Shown here piece after piece: positions 24,601 through 41,369 of a stretch of 64,000 nucleotides of DNA (within the stretch, counting starts at the first letter, position 1; every line of letters starts with the position of its first letter). Source of the DNA: Thunnus maccoyii (Eukaryota > Chordata > Actinopteri > Scombriformes > Scombridae); assembly GCF_910596095.1 (NCBI RefSeq), contig NC_056544.1, positions 11,579,155 through 11,643,154 on the forward strand, in the 5' to 3' direction. Both the position numbers and the translations under genes were made by a program. The notes below the pieces were generated by a model, which saw only the letters and a list, made by a program, of their open reading frames with translations, had not been told where the DNA came from and made no database searches.

Positions 24601-27600
24601 TTCACGATCTCCGTCAGCACCTCTGACATTTCCGTCTTAGAGAAAAGACCACCTGGAAATAACAAACAGCGACAACATCAGCAGCAGCAACAAGAAACAG
24701 ATCAGCTGGTACGAGGCATGGGATGACAAAAAATTGTGCTTTTTCAATATCTTCATTTATTTAAAAAAAACTGGCTACAGCCTAAACATGGAGAATGTCT
24801 TTTATTCTCTACTATTGATTTAGAAGACACACTGATAGAGTCAAAGTAGAGATTGTGCAAGTGGATCAAAACACGTATGTGCCCGAGAACAACATGACAC
24901 CTTTCTCTGCATTGAAGCAATGCTCTTAAAGGACCAGTGTCTAGGATTAAGTGGCATCTAGCGGTGAGGTTTAAGATTGCAACAAACTGAATCGCCCTCC
25001 CCTCACCCTCCCTTTCCAAGCGTGTAGCTCCCTATGTAGCTATAAAGGGCTCATTCTAAGGTAACGGAAACAGAATTCTCATTTTCAGGTGCTTATACAC
25101 TAATGAAAACATACTTCTGCCAATAGTAGTAGTTATTACTGAAGTTATTACTAAGTTATTGCTGAAATGGGCAAACATGTCCTGGTTTTACCTTTTCTGT
25201 TAAAACTTAATATTGAAATGGCCAAAACATTTTCACATATAGTTTATAAGGAAACATGATTTCTGGATAAATCAAAACTGAAATGCCTAGAGTCAATTTA
25301 AAATACACTGGTGTACAAACTTCTTTCAAAGTCAATCATTATTTAAAAATGAGGTGCCAGTAAGAACTATGTGCAGTAATAATATCAACTACAGCAGGGC
25401 TTTACCTATGAGGTCAGTGACTCTGTCAGTCACAGCTCTGGATGCTCTGATGAGGGCGTTGTCACTTTCATCATATTTCATCTTCATCTCAAAGAACCCT
25501 GCAGGAAACAAAAAAGAAAAAAAACAGGGATGAGGAGAAATTGTTTTCATTGTTTTTCAGTGATGATGGTGGATAAATCCTAGACCTGTGATAGCATACA
25601 GACCACTGTCAAGATATACAAGATATATATACAAGACACACTGAAGCCTTAACTGTGTTAAATTGTTATGAAATCTACTGTATCTGGTGCCACCTGCTGC
25701 CTCTAAAGGCAATTACACACATCCACAACACAACACTAATTCCTGAGTATCTAAACTAATAAATCCAGGGGATTTTCTTACTGTTAAAAACTACATTTTT
25801 GTCCTTGAAGTCCTTCCACTGTTGGTACCACTTTGAATCCTTGTGGAGAACAACACCCATAGCCTCCCTGCATCACAAAAATACAAGAAAAAGATGTTTA
25901 CAGCAGTTGAAGTTATGATATATCATTACAGGATGCTCCTTTAAGTAGGAGTTAGAGGGTAAACAGATTTGAGTCACTTACTCATTGGCCTCGAACACTC
26001 TGGAGTCACTGTCTGCTCCTTTAGATGAGAAATCGCTTCTCTTCCTTAGCTGAGGAGGAGCCCTGTAAGGGCCGGCATCACCAACGTCTATCTCCTTCTT
26101 CATGGTCTCCACACTCTGCAGAGATGACACACAGATTTAGTAGTGGTACATGTACAGTATTGATACTGAACCGCTCAGTGAAGGACTGAGTTCAGTATGA
26201 AGTCTAGGTCTTAGCATGTGTGAAACCCAAAATTTAGAAGTGCAAGTTTGACCCAAAAATCTTTAGCAGTATGTTGGATGTTGACTGTGTGAACATAGAA
26301 GTCAGGTCAGCCCAGCTGTAGCTAGTAGTGATGGCATGGTGAACCATCCCAGACCTACCCAGTAAATTACAGCAACCGTGGACAAAGAGTAAATGGATCC
26401 AATGAAAACTCTATATCACTGTGTTATCATTGTTATGTCTCTGGAAACAGCTACATCACACATGCTAACTCATTTGCAACAGCATCACTCAAATATAAAC
26501 TTAATTAAGCATTAAACTGACTGGCTATAACAATTAAACATATCCTCACAATGCTTGAGTTGAAGTGAAACTGATATATTGACCTATACAAATATTTCAG
26601 TGCCTTCATTTGTACAGCTAGGATTTTGGCCCATGAGCCATTTTTCATAATAGACATAGAGAAACTTAATATTTGGCATTGCTGTATATTGTATTGCTGT
26701 ATTGAAAACATAACAAATCACACTACATATCAAGCTTTGAATTTTTATAGGCAGCTGGACCACGAGGAAGAAATCAGACGTTCCATCATCAGCGCTGTAA
26801 TTCAAAAGCAAAAGCGTGGAGTGATATGATCATCAGCTTTAGCCAGAAGGTTTTCCTCTCTAACCTGTGAGATGGCTCTGAACGCGCTGGTCCTGCCCAG
26901 TTTTCCTCCTCCCTTGGAGACAGACTCAGCCGAGTGCATGGCTGTCTTGGCTGCCTCCTCCACACCTTCCTTGATCTTCTTCCCTATGTCAGTACGACTC
27001 ATCTCTCCAAGACCCTATGGCAAGAGTGCCAATACACACACACACACACAAACACAGACACACAAAGAAAAAAGAACATTACTCAGTTAATAAGGGTAAT
27101 TTGACAGAACATTACCTTTTTCTGAATCTGAGAAGGCTTAACTTTATTTTCCCATTCAAGACATAATGTATTTTTTGACGTACACTTAAATATCAAATAT
27201 TTAGCCGTGTAACTGCATCATGAGGATGAACCTCTATTTCAAAATGGAAACTATCTGTCAAAGATGTGATAAATCTAGTATGCCATGGCTGGGTGTATGG
27301 ATTCTGAGCAACTGAGCCAGTATCTTCTGATGAGTGTTTTCTTGCTACTGTGCTTCCTAGCTAATAACGTACCTCCTTCATAGTTTCCGACAGGGAGCCT
27401 AAAGTCTTCTTAAATACCTCTGAGGTCCGCACCGTCTCTGCCTCTATAGTTTTCTAGTGAAGGAAAAATATAAACCAACATGTAATGCACATACTGGTTG
27501 ATACAGAAAAATTACAATTGTGCATAAAAACAATTAAAAACAGGATGATATAAATCATTTTCTTACATATTTCCTGCGTGCCTGTTGGAGAGCATCAGAC

Positions 27601-30573
27601 TCCTCGAGCTTCTTGGCTTCTTCTCTGAACTTCTTTATGTTCTCCTTCATCTCCTGATTCTTATTGAACTCCTGACGCAGGTTATCCACAAACTCTCCCA
27701 GGAAACCTTTACGCCCAGAAGCATATCGCACCTAATAAAACAAAACAGATACCATATAGCATAAGAGTCCATGTACTAATTAGTATGAAATAAAGACATT
27801 TTTAAAAAGGGGACAAAGCAGTCTACTGACACAGATAAGTGAAAATACCCTTTAACTTTCTAAGTTAAAAAAACAAATAATTATTTTCTTTGTTGCTATC
27901 AACAGTGAGTACATGAGCGTCATTTGAAGATGAATGAGAGCTGTCAGTGTCTACCTGCACAGCAGCTGCTGGACTCCTGTGTAACCTGTAGGCATCTCCT
28001 CTCCACACCGAGGACACCAGAGACCTGGAGCTGAGGGCCAAGGCACGTTTGCCAACCAGCTGCAATAAGGAGAAACTTTCTGTCAGCTACAAACATCAAC
28101 TCCCCCAACACTGGTGTGGATGGAGAATAAATGACAGGTAGATGATGAAACATGCTCCCTAATAATAAGCAGTAATTCAAGATAATAACATATAAATAAC
28201 AACATACGGGAAAAAAGACTCATTTTGTTGTGTTGCTACTTGGTTTTCTCCCATTTAACATTTGTTTTGGCAATTTACAGGGTGGTAAAACCTGGCTGTA
28301 CTTCACAAGTTAGTAATGTTAGATACCATAGCCTTCTAACAGCATATATAGATGGGTGACAAATTAAATGAAAACCCAATATAAATTGTCTTGGAAAGAT
28401 TTTGGGCTGCCATGAAACACCAGAACAGCTTCGCTGCTCCATGTCATAGATTCTACAAGTCTGATGAACACCATTTTTCCAAAAGATATTCCCTCATTTG
28501 GTGTTTTGACGATGGTGGCGGAGAGCTCTGCCTAACACGTCGTTCCCAAATCTCCCACAGATATTCACCTAGATTGAGATGTGGGGACTGTGACAGCCAC
28601 AGCATATTATTTTCATAGTCTTTAAACCAATAAGTGACCACTTGTGCCCTATGAATAGTAGCATTTTCATCCTTGAAGAAACAACCATCAGAATAGAAAT
28701 GCTTCATCACAGGATAAACATAGTCACCCATAATCATGTGGGGCAGTGACCCTTCCTTCTAAGGATACATGTTGTCCACAACACGACCATGCCAGGAAAA
28801 TGCCACTCAGAGCCACACTGTCGGGGTCAAGCATTCATGCCCATGTATGTATGTATGTATGTATGTATGTATGGAGTACATTATTAATCCCAAAGGGAAA
28901 TTAAAGTGTTACAACAGCCACTTGACATAAATCAAAATACATAAACAGTGAGGTAGGTAAAAGAAACAAATACAATTAAAAGCTAAAATATATACAATAA
29001 CTAAATCGACTGACTGAAATATAACAATATATAAAAAATAGAATAAATAAATATAGAATAGAGAGTCTTATAATCACTTTAGCCGCTGTTACTAGTCAAA
29101 CCCTCACCATTTAAATAGTCTTTATAACTGAACAAGCCATATGTGCCCTGATAATAAACACTTAGTGAAAGTCTCTTCCTCTTACAATCCTGAAATAGGA
29201 ATTTCAGCTTTATTTCAACTACTAGTGTTTTTCAACATACTTTATTTTGATGAGTGTTAACCAAAATTTGTGATATATATATCTCATAATAATCAGGTAT
29301 ACAGAGTAGGGGTGGGAGTCACCAGAGGCCCCACAATACGATATTATCAAGATACCTGAGTCACAATATGATATTATTGGGATTTTAAACATTTTGCGAT
29401 ATGCTGAGTATTGCAATAACATATATTGTCATTTATTACCTTTTTCAACTGCAAATTATGTCCCCAAAGGAAAACTTTGTCAACATCTGCTTTATCTAAT
29501 ACTCTGTTCATCGCACTTCTATAATTTTTATTGCAGCACAAATGTAGACTGTCAAGCAGACAGACTGACCGACACTGTCATAAAAACCTGTCATATAAAT
29601 GTTGCATACACCTGACAAACTGAACTGTATTATGGTCTGCAGAGTCTAACCTCACTGAATGTAAATCAATTGTGTAGGCTACTGCACTATTACAGGAATT
29701 TTGAACAATGCAACTACAAAACAGTTATGCAACCCCTTCAGCAACTGGGGAATTTGATGTTTGAAGTACTGTTAAACTGAAATTAAATCAAATTAAAGAG
29801 AGTCATTCATTGTGACAGCTGTGACTGCACAAACTGTATGGTACAGGTCGGTCTGTGTAGCAATAACACTTTGACTGACTACATGTGGTCCACACTTCAC
29901 CCATTCATATAGTTCATCCTCTATTACAGAATCTCATGGGTCGCAGATCTTGAAACCGGGTATTAAAAGTTGAGCCCCTTTAAATACTATAGAGGCACCA
30001 TGTTTGGTAACAGCTGTTATCAACATGAATTATGTGACAAAATATGATAAGAAAAAGCATTTACGTGCAAGATAAGTTAGCTTAAAGTCCTCAACAGCCT
30101 GCAAAGTCTGACTGGTCACAGGATTTTGTGTAACAAAAAGAAGACATTACATAACCTTATTATTAACAGCGAGATGTTGTATGATAACTGCTCACCGAAA
30201 CGATGCTTCAGTGCCTAACGTAAAAGACTTTTCTTTAAACAGAATAATACTCGTTTAAAACTCACACATACAGACATATTTATACGTACAAATCTAAAAC
30301 TAAACGTTTACTTAAGACGTGACGTTAAACACGAACACCACCGCGAGCCTGATGGAACACGGCCTGTTTCTAACCGACGTCTCGTGCTCTTGCTGCATTA
30401 AAAAACGCCCTCCGGAATCTCTTCCACATAACTGGACATTCACAGACGAACACCGAAGCTGTTTATTAGCCGCTTATTAACTGTGATAAATAATCTGCTG
30501 GAGACGTGAGAGCTGTAATGAAGGACATGAATGATTGTCTCACCTCGTAGCACCGACACACGGAGGCTGCCAT
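21646..30573 (-). CDS. timm44: Mitochondrial import inner membrane translocase subunit TIM44
   Basis: Peripheral matrix-side subunit of the TIM23 import motor; it tethers mtHsp70 to the channel. Thirteen coding exons on the minus strand: 30573-30544, 28059-27955, 27731-27567, 27453-27373, 27014-26865, 26115-25982, 25867-25782, 25498-25406, 24652-24528, 23384-23334, 22512-22423, 22232-22122 and 21765-21646. All join in frame to 446 aa, against about 452 in human. Residues 1-50 form an Arg-rich, acid-poor presequence ([32 protein letters not shown]). Residues 55-130 are charged and helical ([21 protein letters not shown]). The C-terminal Tim44 domain begins near residue 250, with [15 protein letters not shown], then [30 protein letters not shown] and [18 protein letters not shown] at the end. 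The start ATG follows GATCAAG and is 65-100 bp below CCAAT and GC boxes. Intron 1 (2.5 kb) holds a dead Tc1-type element. The gene looks intact. Confidence 0.96.
23717..24123. mobile_element. MITE with TTTAAA...CTGCAGTG terminal inverted repeats
   Basis: Left end TTTAAAGCTGCAGTGCGGGA. The right end, read on the opposite strand, is TTTAAACCTGCAGTGTGGAA. The two match over about 20 bp with few differences. The element is about 407 bp and has no ORF of note, so it is non-autonomous. It lies in the timm44 intron between exons 9 and 10. Confidence 0.75.
24925..25115 (+). mobile_element. Truncated, internally deleted copy of the 39.4-kb MITE
   Basis: Shares CTTAAAGGACCAGTGT, GTGGCATCTAGCGGTGAGG, TATAAAGGGCTCATTCTAAG and AATGAAAACATACTT, in order, with 39403-39795. 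It lacks about 100 bp of the centre (after the GTGTAG block) and the entire right terminal repeat. It lies in a timm44 intron. Confidence 0.75.
28352..28822 (-). pseudogene. Tc1/mariner-type transposase remnant
   Basis: Minus-strand translation shows the C-terminal catalytic half of a Tc1-like DDE transposase: [18 protein letters not shown], then [17 protein letters not shown] around the second catalytic Asp, then [15 protein letters not shown] where Tc1 proteins have SQSPDLNPIEHLWE. The expected Pro and His are replaced, and upstream in-frame stops interrupt the region before the Met at 28737. No N-terminal DNA-binding domain is seen. GGGTGACAAATTAAATG at 28352 resembles a Tc1 element tip. 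It lies inside timm44 intron 1 in the same orientation as timm44 and is inactive. Confidence 0.85.
28841..29075 (+). mobile_element. Short retroposon tail with (TATG)n
   Basis: A (TATG)n tract at 28844-28872 is followed by ATTAATCCCAAAGGGAAATT, a motif typical of the 3' ends of fish LINE/SINE-type retroposons, and then AT-rich sequence. The family cannot be assigned. Adjacent 29300-29410 (TACGATATTATCAAGATAC and similar) is also repeat-like. Confidence 0.4.
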
Positions 30574-30634
30574 CTTGATCTTGAAATGCGCGGAGCAGCC
30601 ACGTGCATCCTTGCTGCGGCAGCTGACCTTCCGT

Positions 30635-30675
30635 TCAGCCAATAGGAGCCGAGCTGGTCCTTAGAGGGGCGGGGC
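30635..30675 (-). promoter_or_regulatory. timm44: timm44 proximal promoter: CCAAT and GC boxes
   Basis: CAGCCAATAGG at about 30636-30646 is a CCAAT box, and GGGGCGGGGCC at about 30665-30675 is an Sp1-type GC box. They lie 65-100 bp upstream of the timm44 ATG in a locally GC-rich, TATA-less stretch, which suits a housekeeping gene. Confidence 0.6.
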
Positions 30676-30730
30676 CAGCTGTCAGCACGGCTTTAAAGGG
30701 AAAATCCACCCAAATAATGTTAATTAGCTC

Positions 30731-30731
<1 letters not shown>

Positions 30732-30799
<68 letters not shown>
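30732..30799. repeat. (GATA)n microsatellite
   Basis: About 17 perfect GATA/TAGA units, 160-225 bp upstream of the timm44 start codon. Confidence 0.99.
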
Positions 30800-30800
<1 letters not shown>

Positions 30801-31049
30801 CCTTCATACATTTGTTCTTGTATAGATGCAAACATTTCACCTGCTGTATATAGTCACTAGAGAGGCCCATTAAAAGACCCACTGGACAAAAGTTTTAAAT
30901 GAAGTATAGTGCAGTTTTTTTCTATCATTTTACTGTCATTTTGATAATACAATAAGTATGATCATGTAAGCAATTGAGCTTGAAGATGCCATACATTACA
31001 ATAAAAAGCTGAAAGACATAATTCATAAAAATAACAAACAACAAGCTGC

Positions 31050-31434
31050 AATGATGAGTTGATTAAACGATTAGTTGATAGACAGAAAATTAATTGGCAA
31101 CCATTTTAAATAAAATAATAATAATAATCAAATTATTTGTTTAGCTTAGTCATTTTTAAAGCCAAATTTCAAACAATTGATTATTCCAGTTTCTCAAATG
31201 TGAAGATGTAATGTTTTTCTTTGTTTTAAGTAATTGTAAACTAAATATCTTTGAGCTCTTGACTGTTGGTCAGACAAAACTAGACATTTGAAGACGTCAT
31301 CTTGGCCTGTGGGTAATCATAGCCTACTGGGCATTTTTACAGTACTTTCTCATGTTTTATAGATTAAATGATTCATCGGTTCATTGACAAAGCAATTGGC
31401 AGATTAATCGAAATAATCATTAGTTGCAGCCCTA
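31050..31434 (+). mobile_element. Non-autonomous TIR element ending GTTGCAGCCCTAAT
   Basis: The left part has ATTAAACGATTAGTTGATAG. The right end has AGATTAATCGAAATAATCAT followed by TAGTTGCAGCCCTAAT. The middle shares GACTGTTGGTCAGACAAAA and GACATTTGAAGACGTCA with 1520-1745. The left terminal repeat is eroded (AGCTGCAATGATGAG). It has no coding capacity. Confidence 0.65.
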
Positions 31435-31540
31435 ATCAAACACAAACACACAAAAGAGTTTATTAAAAGATACGTAACACACACAATACAGGATATGCTA
31501 TTTCTATCCATTAAACAAGTAAAGGCTATTGTATGTTCCT

Positions 31541-32075
31541 TCTTAAAGTCCCCCTATGCTCAAAAATGTGATTTGCTTGTTATTACTTCACTTGGATGTT
31601 TGAGCTTTACTGTGCAGAATAATGTCTGTGCAGAGTTTGACGCCAGAAGGCTGTTTTTACATTCAGCAGCTGAAAGTGGAAAATTTCTCTGTGCTTATTG
31701 AAAATCTGATTTTAAGGGATGGGCCTACAAGCAGGATTTATGACATCACAACCATTTTGGAGACAAACATGATCCAGTATGCAATTTACATAAGTGTGAT
31801 GTGGAAACTTGAAGCCTCCAGTGCACAGACACTGAGAATTGAACTTTACAGTGAAGGACGAGACATCTTGGGTCCAGCAGTTAGACTTTTGAAATAAACA
31901 ATACTTGCATATTCATAGATTCTGGAGGGCGAAGGAGTAGATCTCATTTTAAGAATTTCTAACCACATGATTGAACTTTTTTATGGAAAAAACACATCAG
32001 TGACAAACTATTATATATCAAAGAAGAGCATTTTCATACGTCTTAAAACATTTCTGGAGGGGATTTTGAACTTAA
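31541..32075 (+). repeat. Dispersed repeat family X, copy 3
   Basis: Begins CTTAAAGTCCCCCTATGCTC and includes TTTGAGCTTTACTGTGCAG, GCAGCTGAAAGTGGAAAA, AAACTTGAAGCCTCCAGTG, ACTTGCATATTCATAGATT and ACATTTCTGGAGGGGATTTT. It lies upstream of rab11b. Confidence 0.85.
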
Positions 32076-32600
32076 AAGTAATTTTTTCCCACGGTTTTAT
32101 TTTTAAATTGTTTTCATTTCTTTCCAGCCTTGAAGTGGCAAAAATATCCACCTTATTTCCATTTATTTACCTTTAAAATAGATTACTTAAAATAACAACT
32201 TCACACATACACCATAAAACTTAAACAACTGGATGTTTTGGCACTACTAAGGTTTCCATGTGAAAGTGCGTTGAACTTTAATGATGTTAGTATTCTTTTG
32301 TCTCCTGACCTTGTTATTCTCTCCATGTGTTTGACTGTGGTCGCTATCTGTCGGCATGCGTGTAAAGCGCGCCCCCGTCAGGCAGCTATGTGAAGTGCAG
32401 GGACTCCTCCCCTCCCTCTGCAGAGTTGGGAGCTCTCCCTTTCTGCAGCCAGCTCGCCTTGACAGCCAACACTGGCGCAGAGTCTCAGCACAAACCCATA
32501 GGCTACCATATTTTTTCTGTTTTATAACGATAATTCACCACCTGTACTACTTTTCACACATCCTCTTCCGGAGACAAGCGTCGGAGCGGCCTCGTCTAGA

Positions 32601-38102
<5,502 letters not shown>

Positions 38103-38349
38103 CCCATGGCAACCGCCCCTCCTCACCTGGGTCGATTACTAATTGAAATCTACAGTGTTGGTATGCTTCCATCTGCCTGGGGTGCAATATTGTCTGAATG
38201 TGCACTTTTTAGATCAACAGAATTGGTTCCATTATGCCACAAAAGATCAATCCCAGAAGGAAGTGTTTGAATGGATTTCAAATTGTAATCAGACCCAGGT
38301 TCAGTCTGCTACATTCTAGTGCAAAAACAGGACTGATGGTACCGCGTGA

Positions 38350-38480
38350 GTAGCTACCACAGTTACCTTTGATAGCGTAGCAGAATAGCTTTGCCTGAGA
38401 CCTTGTAAGCCTAGACATCTCCCTGATAGATGATTATTGCCACATGTTGGAGCCCTGGGTTTGAATCCTGCCTGTTTCAG
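38350..38480 (+). mobile_element. tRNA-derived SINE-like segment in the rab11b 3' UTR
   Basis: An A-box match TAGCGTAGCAG (38373-38383) is followed about 75 bp later by GGTTTGAATCC (38458-38468), a one-mismatch B box. The spacing is too long for a simple tRNA and the cloverleaf does not fold, so a tRNA-related SINE head is more likely. It lies in the presumed rab11b 3' UTR. Confidence 0.4.
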
Positions 38481-38652
38481 CAGTACCAACAGTCCTGTTT
38501 TTGGGCTCCACTCCTCCCCGTTCAGTCATCATCTCAAAAGTGGTTGTGACGCTGCTGATGCTTATTTCATTTTTATGTAAAATATCTTTTTTTTTTGTTG
38601 GTTTTGATTTTGATAGCTTGTCTGCTCACATACATTATATTAATGCCATGAA

Positions 38653-38658
38653 ATTAAA
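38653..38658 (+). terminator. rab11b: Candidate rab11b poly(A) signal
   Basis: ATTAAA about 550 bp after the stop codon, followed within 30 bp by a T/GT-rich stretch (GCTGTGTCCATTTTTTC). No AATAAA occurs closer to the stop. Confidence 0.4.
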
Positions 38659-38979
38659 TTTTACAATATTACATTGCTGTGTCCATTTTTTCTTTTAGCA
38701 AAACATACATAAAATGACATACTGTACCTGCACATTGATCATACCACTGCACCAAAATATAAAGCAGACAGTGGATTTATAACAGTGGGTGATCTTTAGT
38801 GATTGCACAATCCAATGGACCGACCTTTTGATCAGGTCAGACTGTGGTGGCGGTGTGGTGAAGTGGTCATAGTCATAGTGTACACTGGGAGTCAAAATAT
38901 TAAATGGGAAAGACAACTCTGGAAATGTAGACACCAAGAACATAAAATGGGTATGACCCCATTCAGAGTGATTGATAGT

Positions 38980-40044
38980 CAGTGGTGGAAGATGTATTCA
39001 GATCCTTTACTCAAGTAAAAGTACTGCTACAACAATGTTAAAATACTCAACAAAATGTACTTAAAGTATCAAAAGTAAAAGTAATAATTCTTCAGTGTTA
39101 AATTACACTAGATTATAAATACTGATGCATCGACGTGCAAGCAGAAATTCACTGTTGTAGCTAGTTGAGTTTTAACTGTTTTATATACAGTTATGTAGTT
39201 TAATCCAGTGGTTTGCCCCCTTTTAAGGGTCACAAGATAAATCTTAGGGGCATTTGTGATTTGATAAATGGGGTAGGAAAGAACAAAAAAAAAAACAAAG
39301 GTCTGCAATTCAAATATGTATTTATCCTTTCAGGACCTTTCTCCAATTGTTCATTTATTGTGAAATATTAGATAATTTCACCTCTTCAAGCTTCAAACTA
39401 GTTAAAGCACCAGTGTGTAGAATTCAGTGACATCTAGTGGTGAGGTCGCAGATTGCAACCAAATGAATACACGTCACCCTCCCCTTTTAAGTGTGTAGGG
39501 GAACCTATGGTGGCCACGAAATGTGAAAAATGCAAAAGGTATTCTCCAAAGCCAGTTTTTGGTTTGTCCATTCTGGGCTACCGTAGAAACATGGCGGTGC
39601 AACATGGTGGGCTCTGTGGAAGAGGACCCGCTCCCTATGTAGATATAAAGGGCTCATTCTAAGGTAACAAAAACACAATGATTCGTATTTACAGGTGATT
39701 ATACGCCAATGAAAACATACTTATGAATATTATATTCCATTTCCGTAAAGTCTGTCCCACTAGATATCACTAAATTCTATACACTGCACCTTTTAAGTGA
39801 AACCAATCGAGATGTTTAGTGAGGAAATCACTCTCCTGTGTAAGTAAAATAACCTTAACCTGTCAAGTAACTAGTAGCTATAGTTTTTAAATAAATGTAT
39901 TGGAGTAAAGAGTACAATGTTTGCCTCTGAAATGTAGTGGAGTGGATGTATAAAGTAGCATAATGTGGATTACTCAAGTAAATCATAAGTACCTCAAATA
40001 TGTACAGTACTTGAGTAAATGTACTTTGTTACATTCCACCACAG
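38980..40044. mobile_element. hAT-like element with nested insertions
   Basis: Left end CAGTGGTGGAAGATGTATTC then CTTTACTCAAGTAAAAGTAC. The right end, read in reverse, is CTGTGGTGGAATGTAACAAA then GTACATTTACTCAAGTACTG. The flanks TTGATAGT and TTGATCAT match at 6 of 8 bases, consistent with an eroded 8-bp hAT target duplication. Internal blocks such as CAAGTAACTAGTAGCTATAG are typical of a common fish element. A separate MITE is inserted at 39403-39795, and 39193-39400 also looks foreign. It fills most of the rab11b-marchf2 gap. Confidence 0.75.
39403..39795. mobile_element. MITE with CACCAGTGTGTAGAATT inverted repeats (nested)
   Basis: Left end TAAAGCACCAGTGTGTAGAA then TTCAGTGACATCTAGTGG. 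The right end in reverse is TAAAAGGTGCAGTGTATAGA then ATTTAGTGATATCTAGTGG. This is an imperfect inverted repeat of about 38 bp. The element is 393 bp with no transposase. A truncated relative is at 24925-25115. Confidence 0.85.
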
Positions 40045-40174
40045 TTGATCATTCTATATATTTCCAAACACATGGAGATACAAACAGAATACAGAGGGGA
40101 AAAAAAACACGAAAACCCAAAACCACCGGATAAGTCACATTTCACATTGATTTGAGTCCAGGAGTCCCTCGTGT

Positions 40175-40180
40175 TTTATT
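40175..40180 (-). terminator. marchf2: Candidate marchf2 poly(A) signal
   Basis: AATAAA on the minus strand (context GTGCAATAAAACACG), 1.19 kb after the marchf2 stop. It implies a 1.2-kb 3' UTR ending just outside the hAT-like element. Confidence 0.5.
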
Positions 40181-41369
40181 GCACAATAACCCAACTTTCC
40201 AGGGGATGCAGCAGGAAGACTACAATAACACAAAATACTTTGTTTAGCATATGCTGCATACATTGATTGACATCTCAAAACTTGACACGTTTTTCTTTTG
40301 CACCTTTACTGAGTATCAGCCTGCCCTGATACATTTGTGTTTTTATAAGGACAAAAGTCTGTAATCTCACTATTTAGAACACTGTATTTCTTCTATTTAA
40401 AATTGCATCTCTTGTGATGTAGGACATTAATACTAAGTCATTGCTATGCAGCTCAATTAATGAATGGTGCATTTACAAGTGGAGCAGAGCCGTTGCTAAT
40501 GCACTTTTATGACAATAGTAGAAACTTCACCCAATTCGAATGTAAACACTTCAACACCTTCAATACTATTTCCTTTTACATTACTGCACTGCCGTTTTAC
40601 GGATGCAGTTAAGTGTTTTTTCCAAATACTACAATCTTCACTGACCCCATGACAAGTGTGATATACGTGTGATGCCTTGACTGTTGTCTAAATAGGAAAA
40701 TGACTTCATTTTCACCGTCTCGACAGCAATGATAAAGCTTTACCCAGAAAATTTAAAAGGGTTTAGATTATAGACAAGAATGTAGGTATGAGCGACTGTC
40801 GCCCTCTACTCGTCAAGAAGGAATATTCACAGATAGACTTTGTCAATCATTTTTTTTAGATTATTATCCTCCGCCGGGCTAATGGCTGCCCATTGTTCAA
40901 AAACAGCTAAATACATTGTGAAGGGGCATGGGGGGGAATTATAGGTAGTGAATATGTCTCATATTATACTGTAGTAGCATGCTGAATCAGTTATATCCTG
41001 CTACATTAGCTTGTGTCTTAGTATTTCATAAGTTTGTGTCACGGACATACAGTTGGGCTGGTTAGTGCATTATCCATGGTTTCAGTCGTTCACATCCCAG
41101 CACTGGCTGTCCGGTGACAACGGTGTATCAACATCAACTGTGACTCTGGAATGAGTTCTTCCCAAAACCACATCTGTGGTCGGCCAATACCGTTGTAGTT
41201 TACATCAAGTGCTTCGATAAAAGAAAAAAAAAAACAGAGGGAGGAAGTAGCTCTCCCCTCTCAGAATGGTCCATATGAAGTGCAAAGTTCATTAACATGA
41301 TTAATTTTGTTTTTAGAGAGTGCTTCAGTGGGCTTTATTTTAAATATTCCTCTCGCCACTGCTCGGCAC

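Larger units (their letters stand above)
30680..32350. other. timm44-rab11b divergent intergenic region
   Basis: About 1.7 kb between two divergently transcribed genes. It contains a (GATA)n tract, one GTTGCAGCCCT-family element and family X copy 3, leaving only about 250 bp of non-repeat DNA before rab11b. Confidence 0.7.

Noticed and set aside
30732-30799. Regularly spaced repeat considered as a CRISPR-like array
   Set aside because: It is a pure GATA tetranucleotide microsatellite without spacers, in a vertebrate genome.
38373-38468. Third tRNA gene
   Set aside because: A- and B-box matches exist, but no cloverleaf folds and the spacing is too great; it is better explained as a SINE head.
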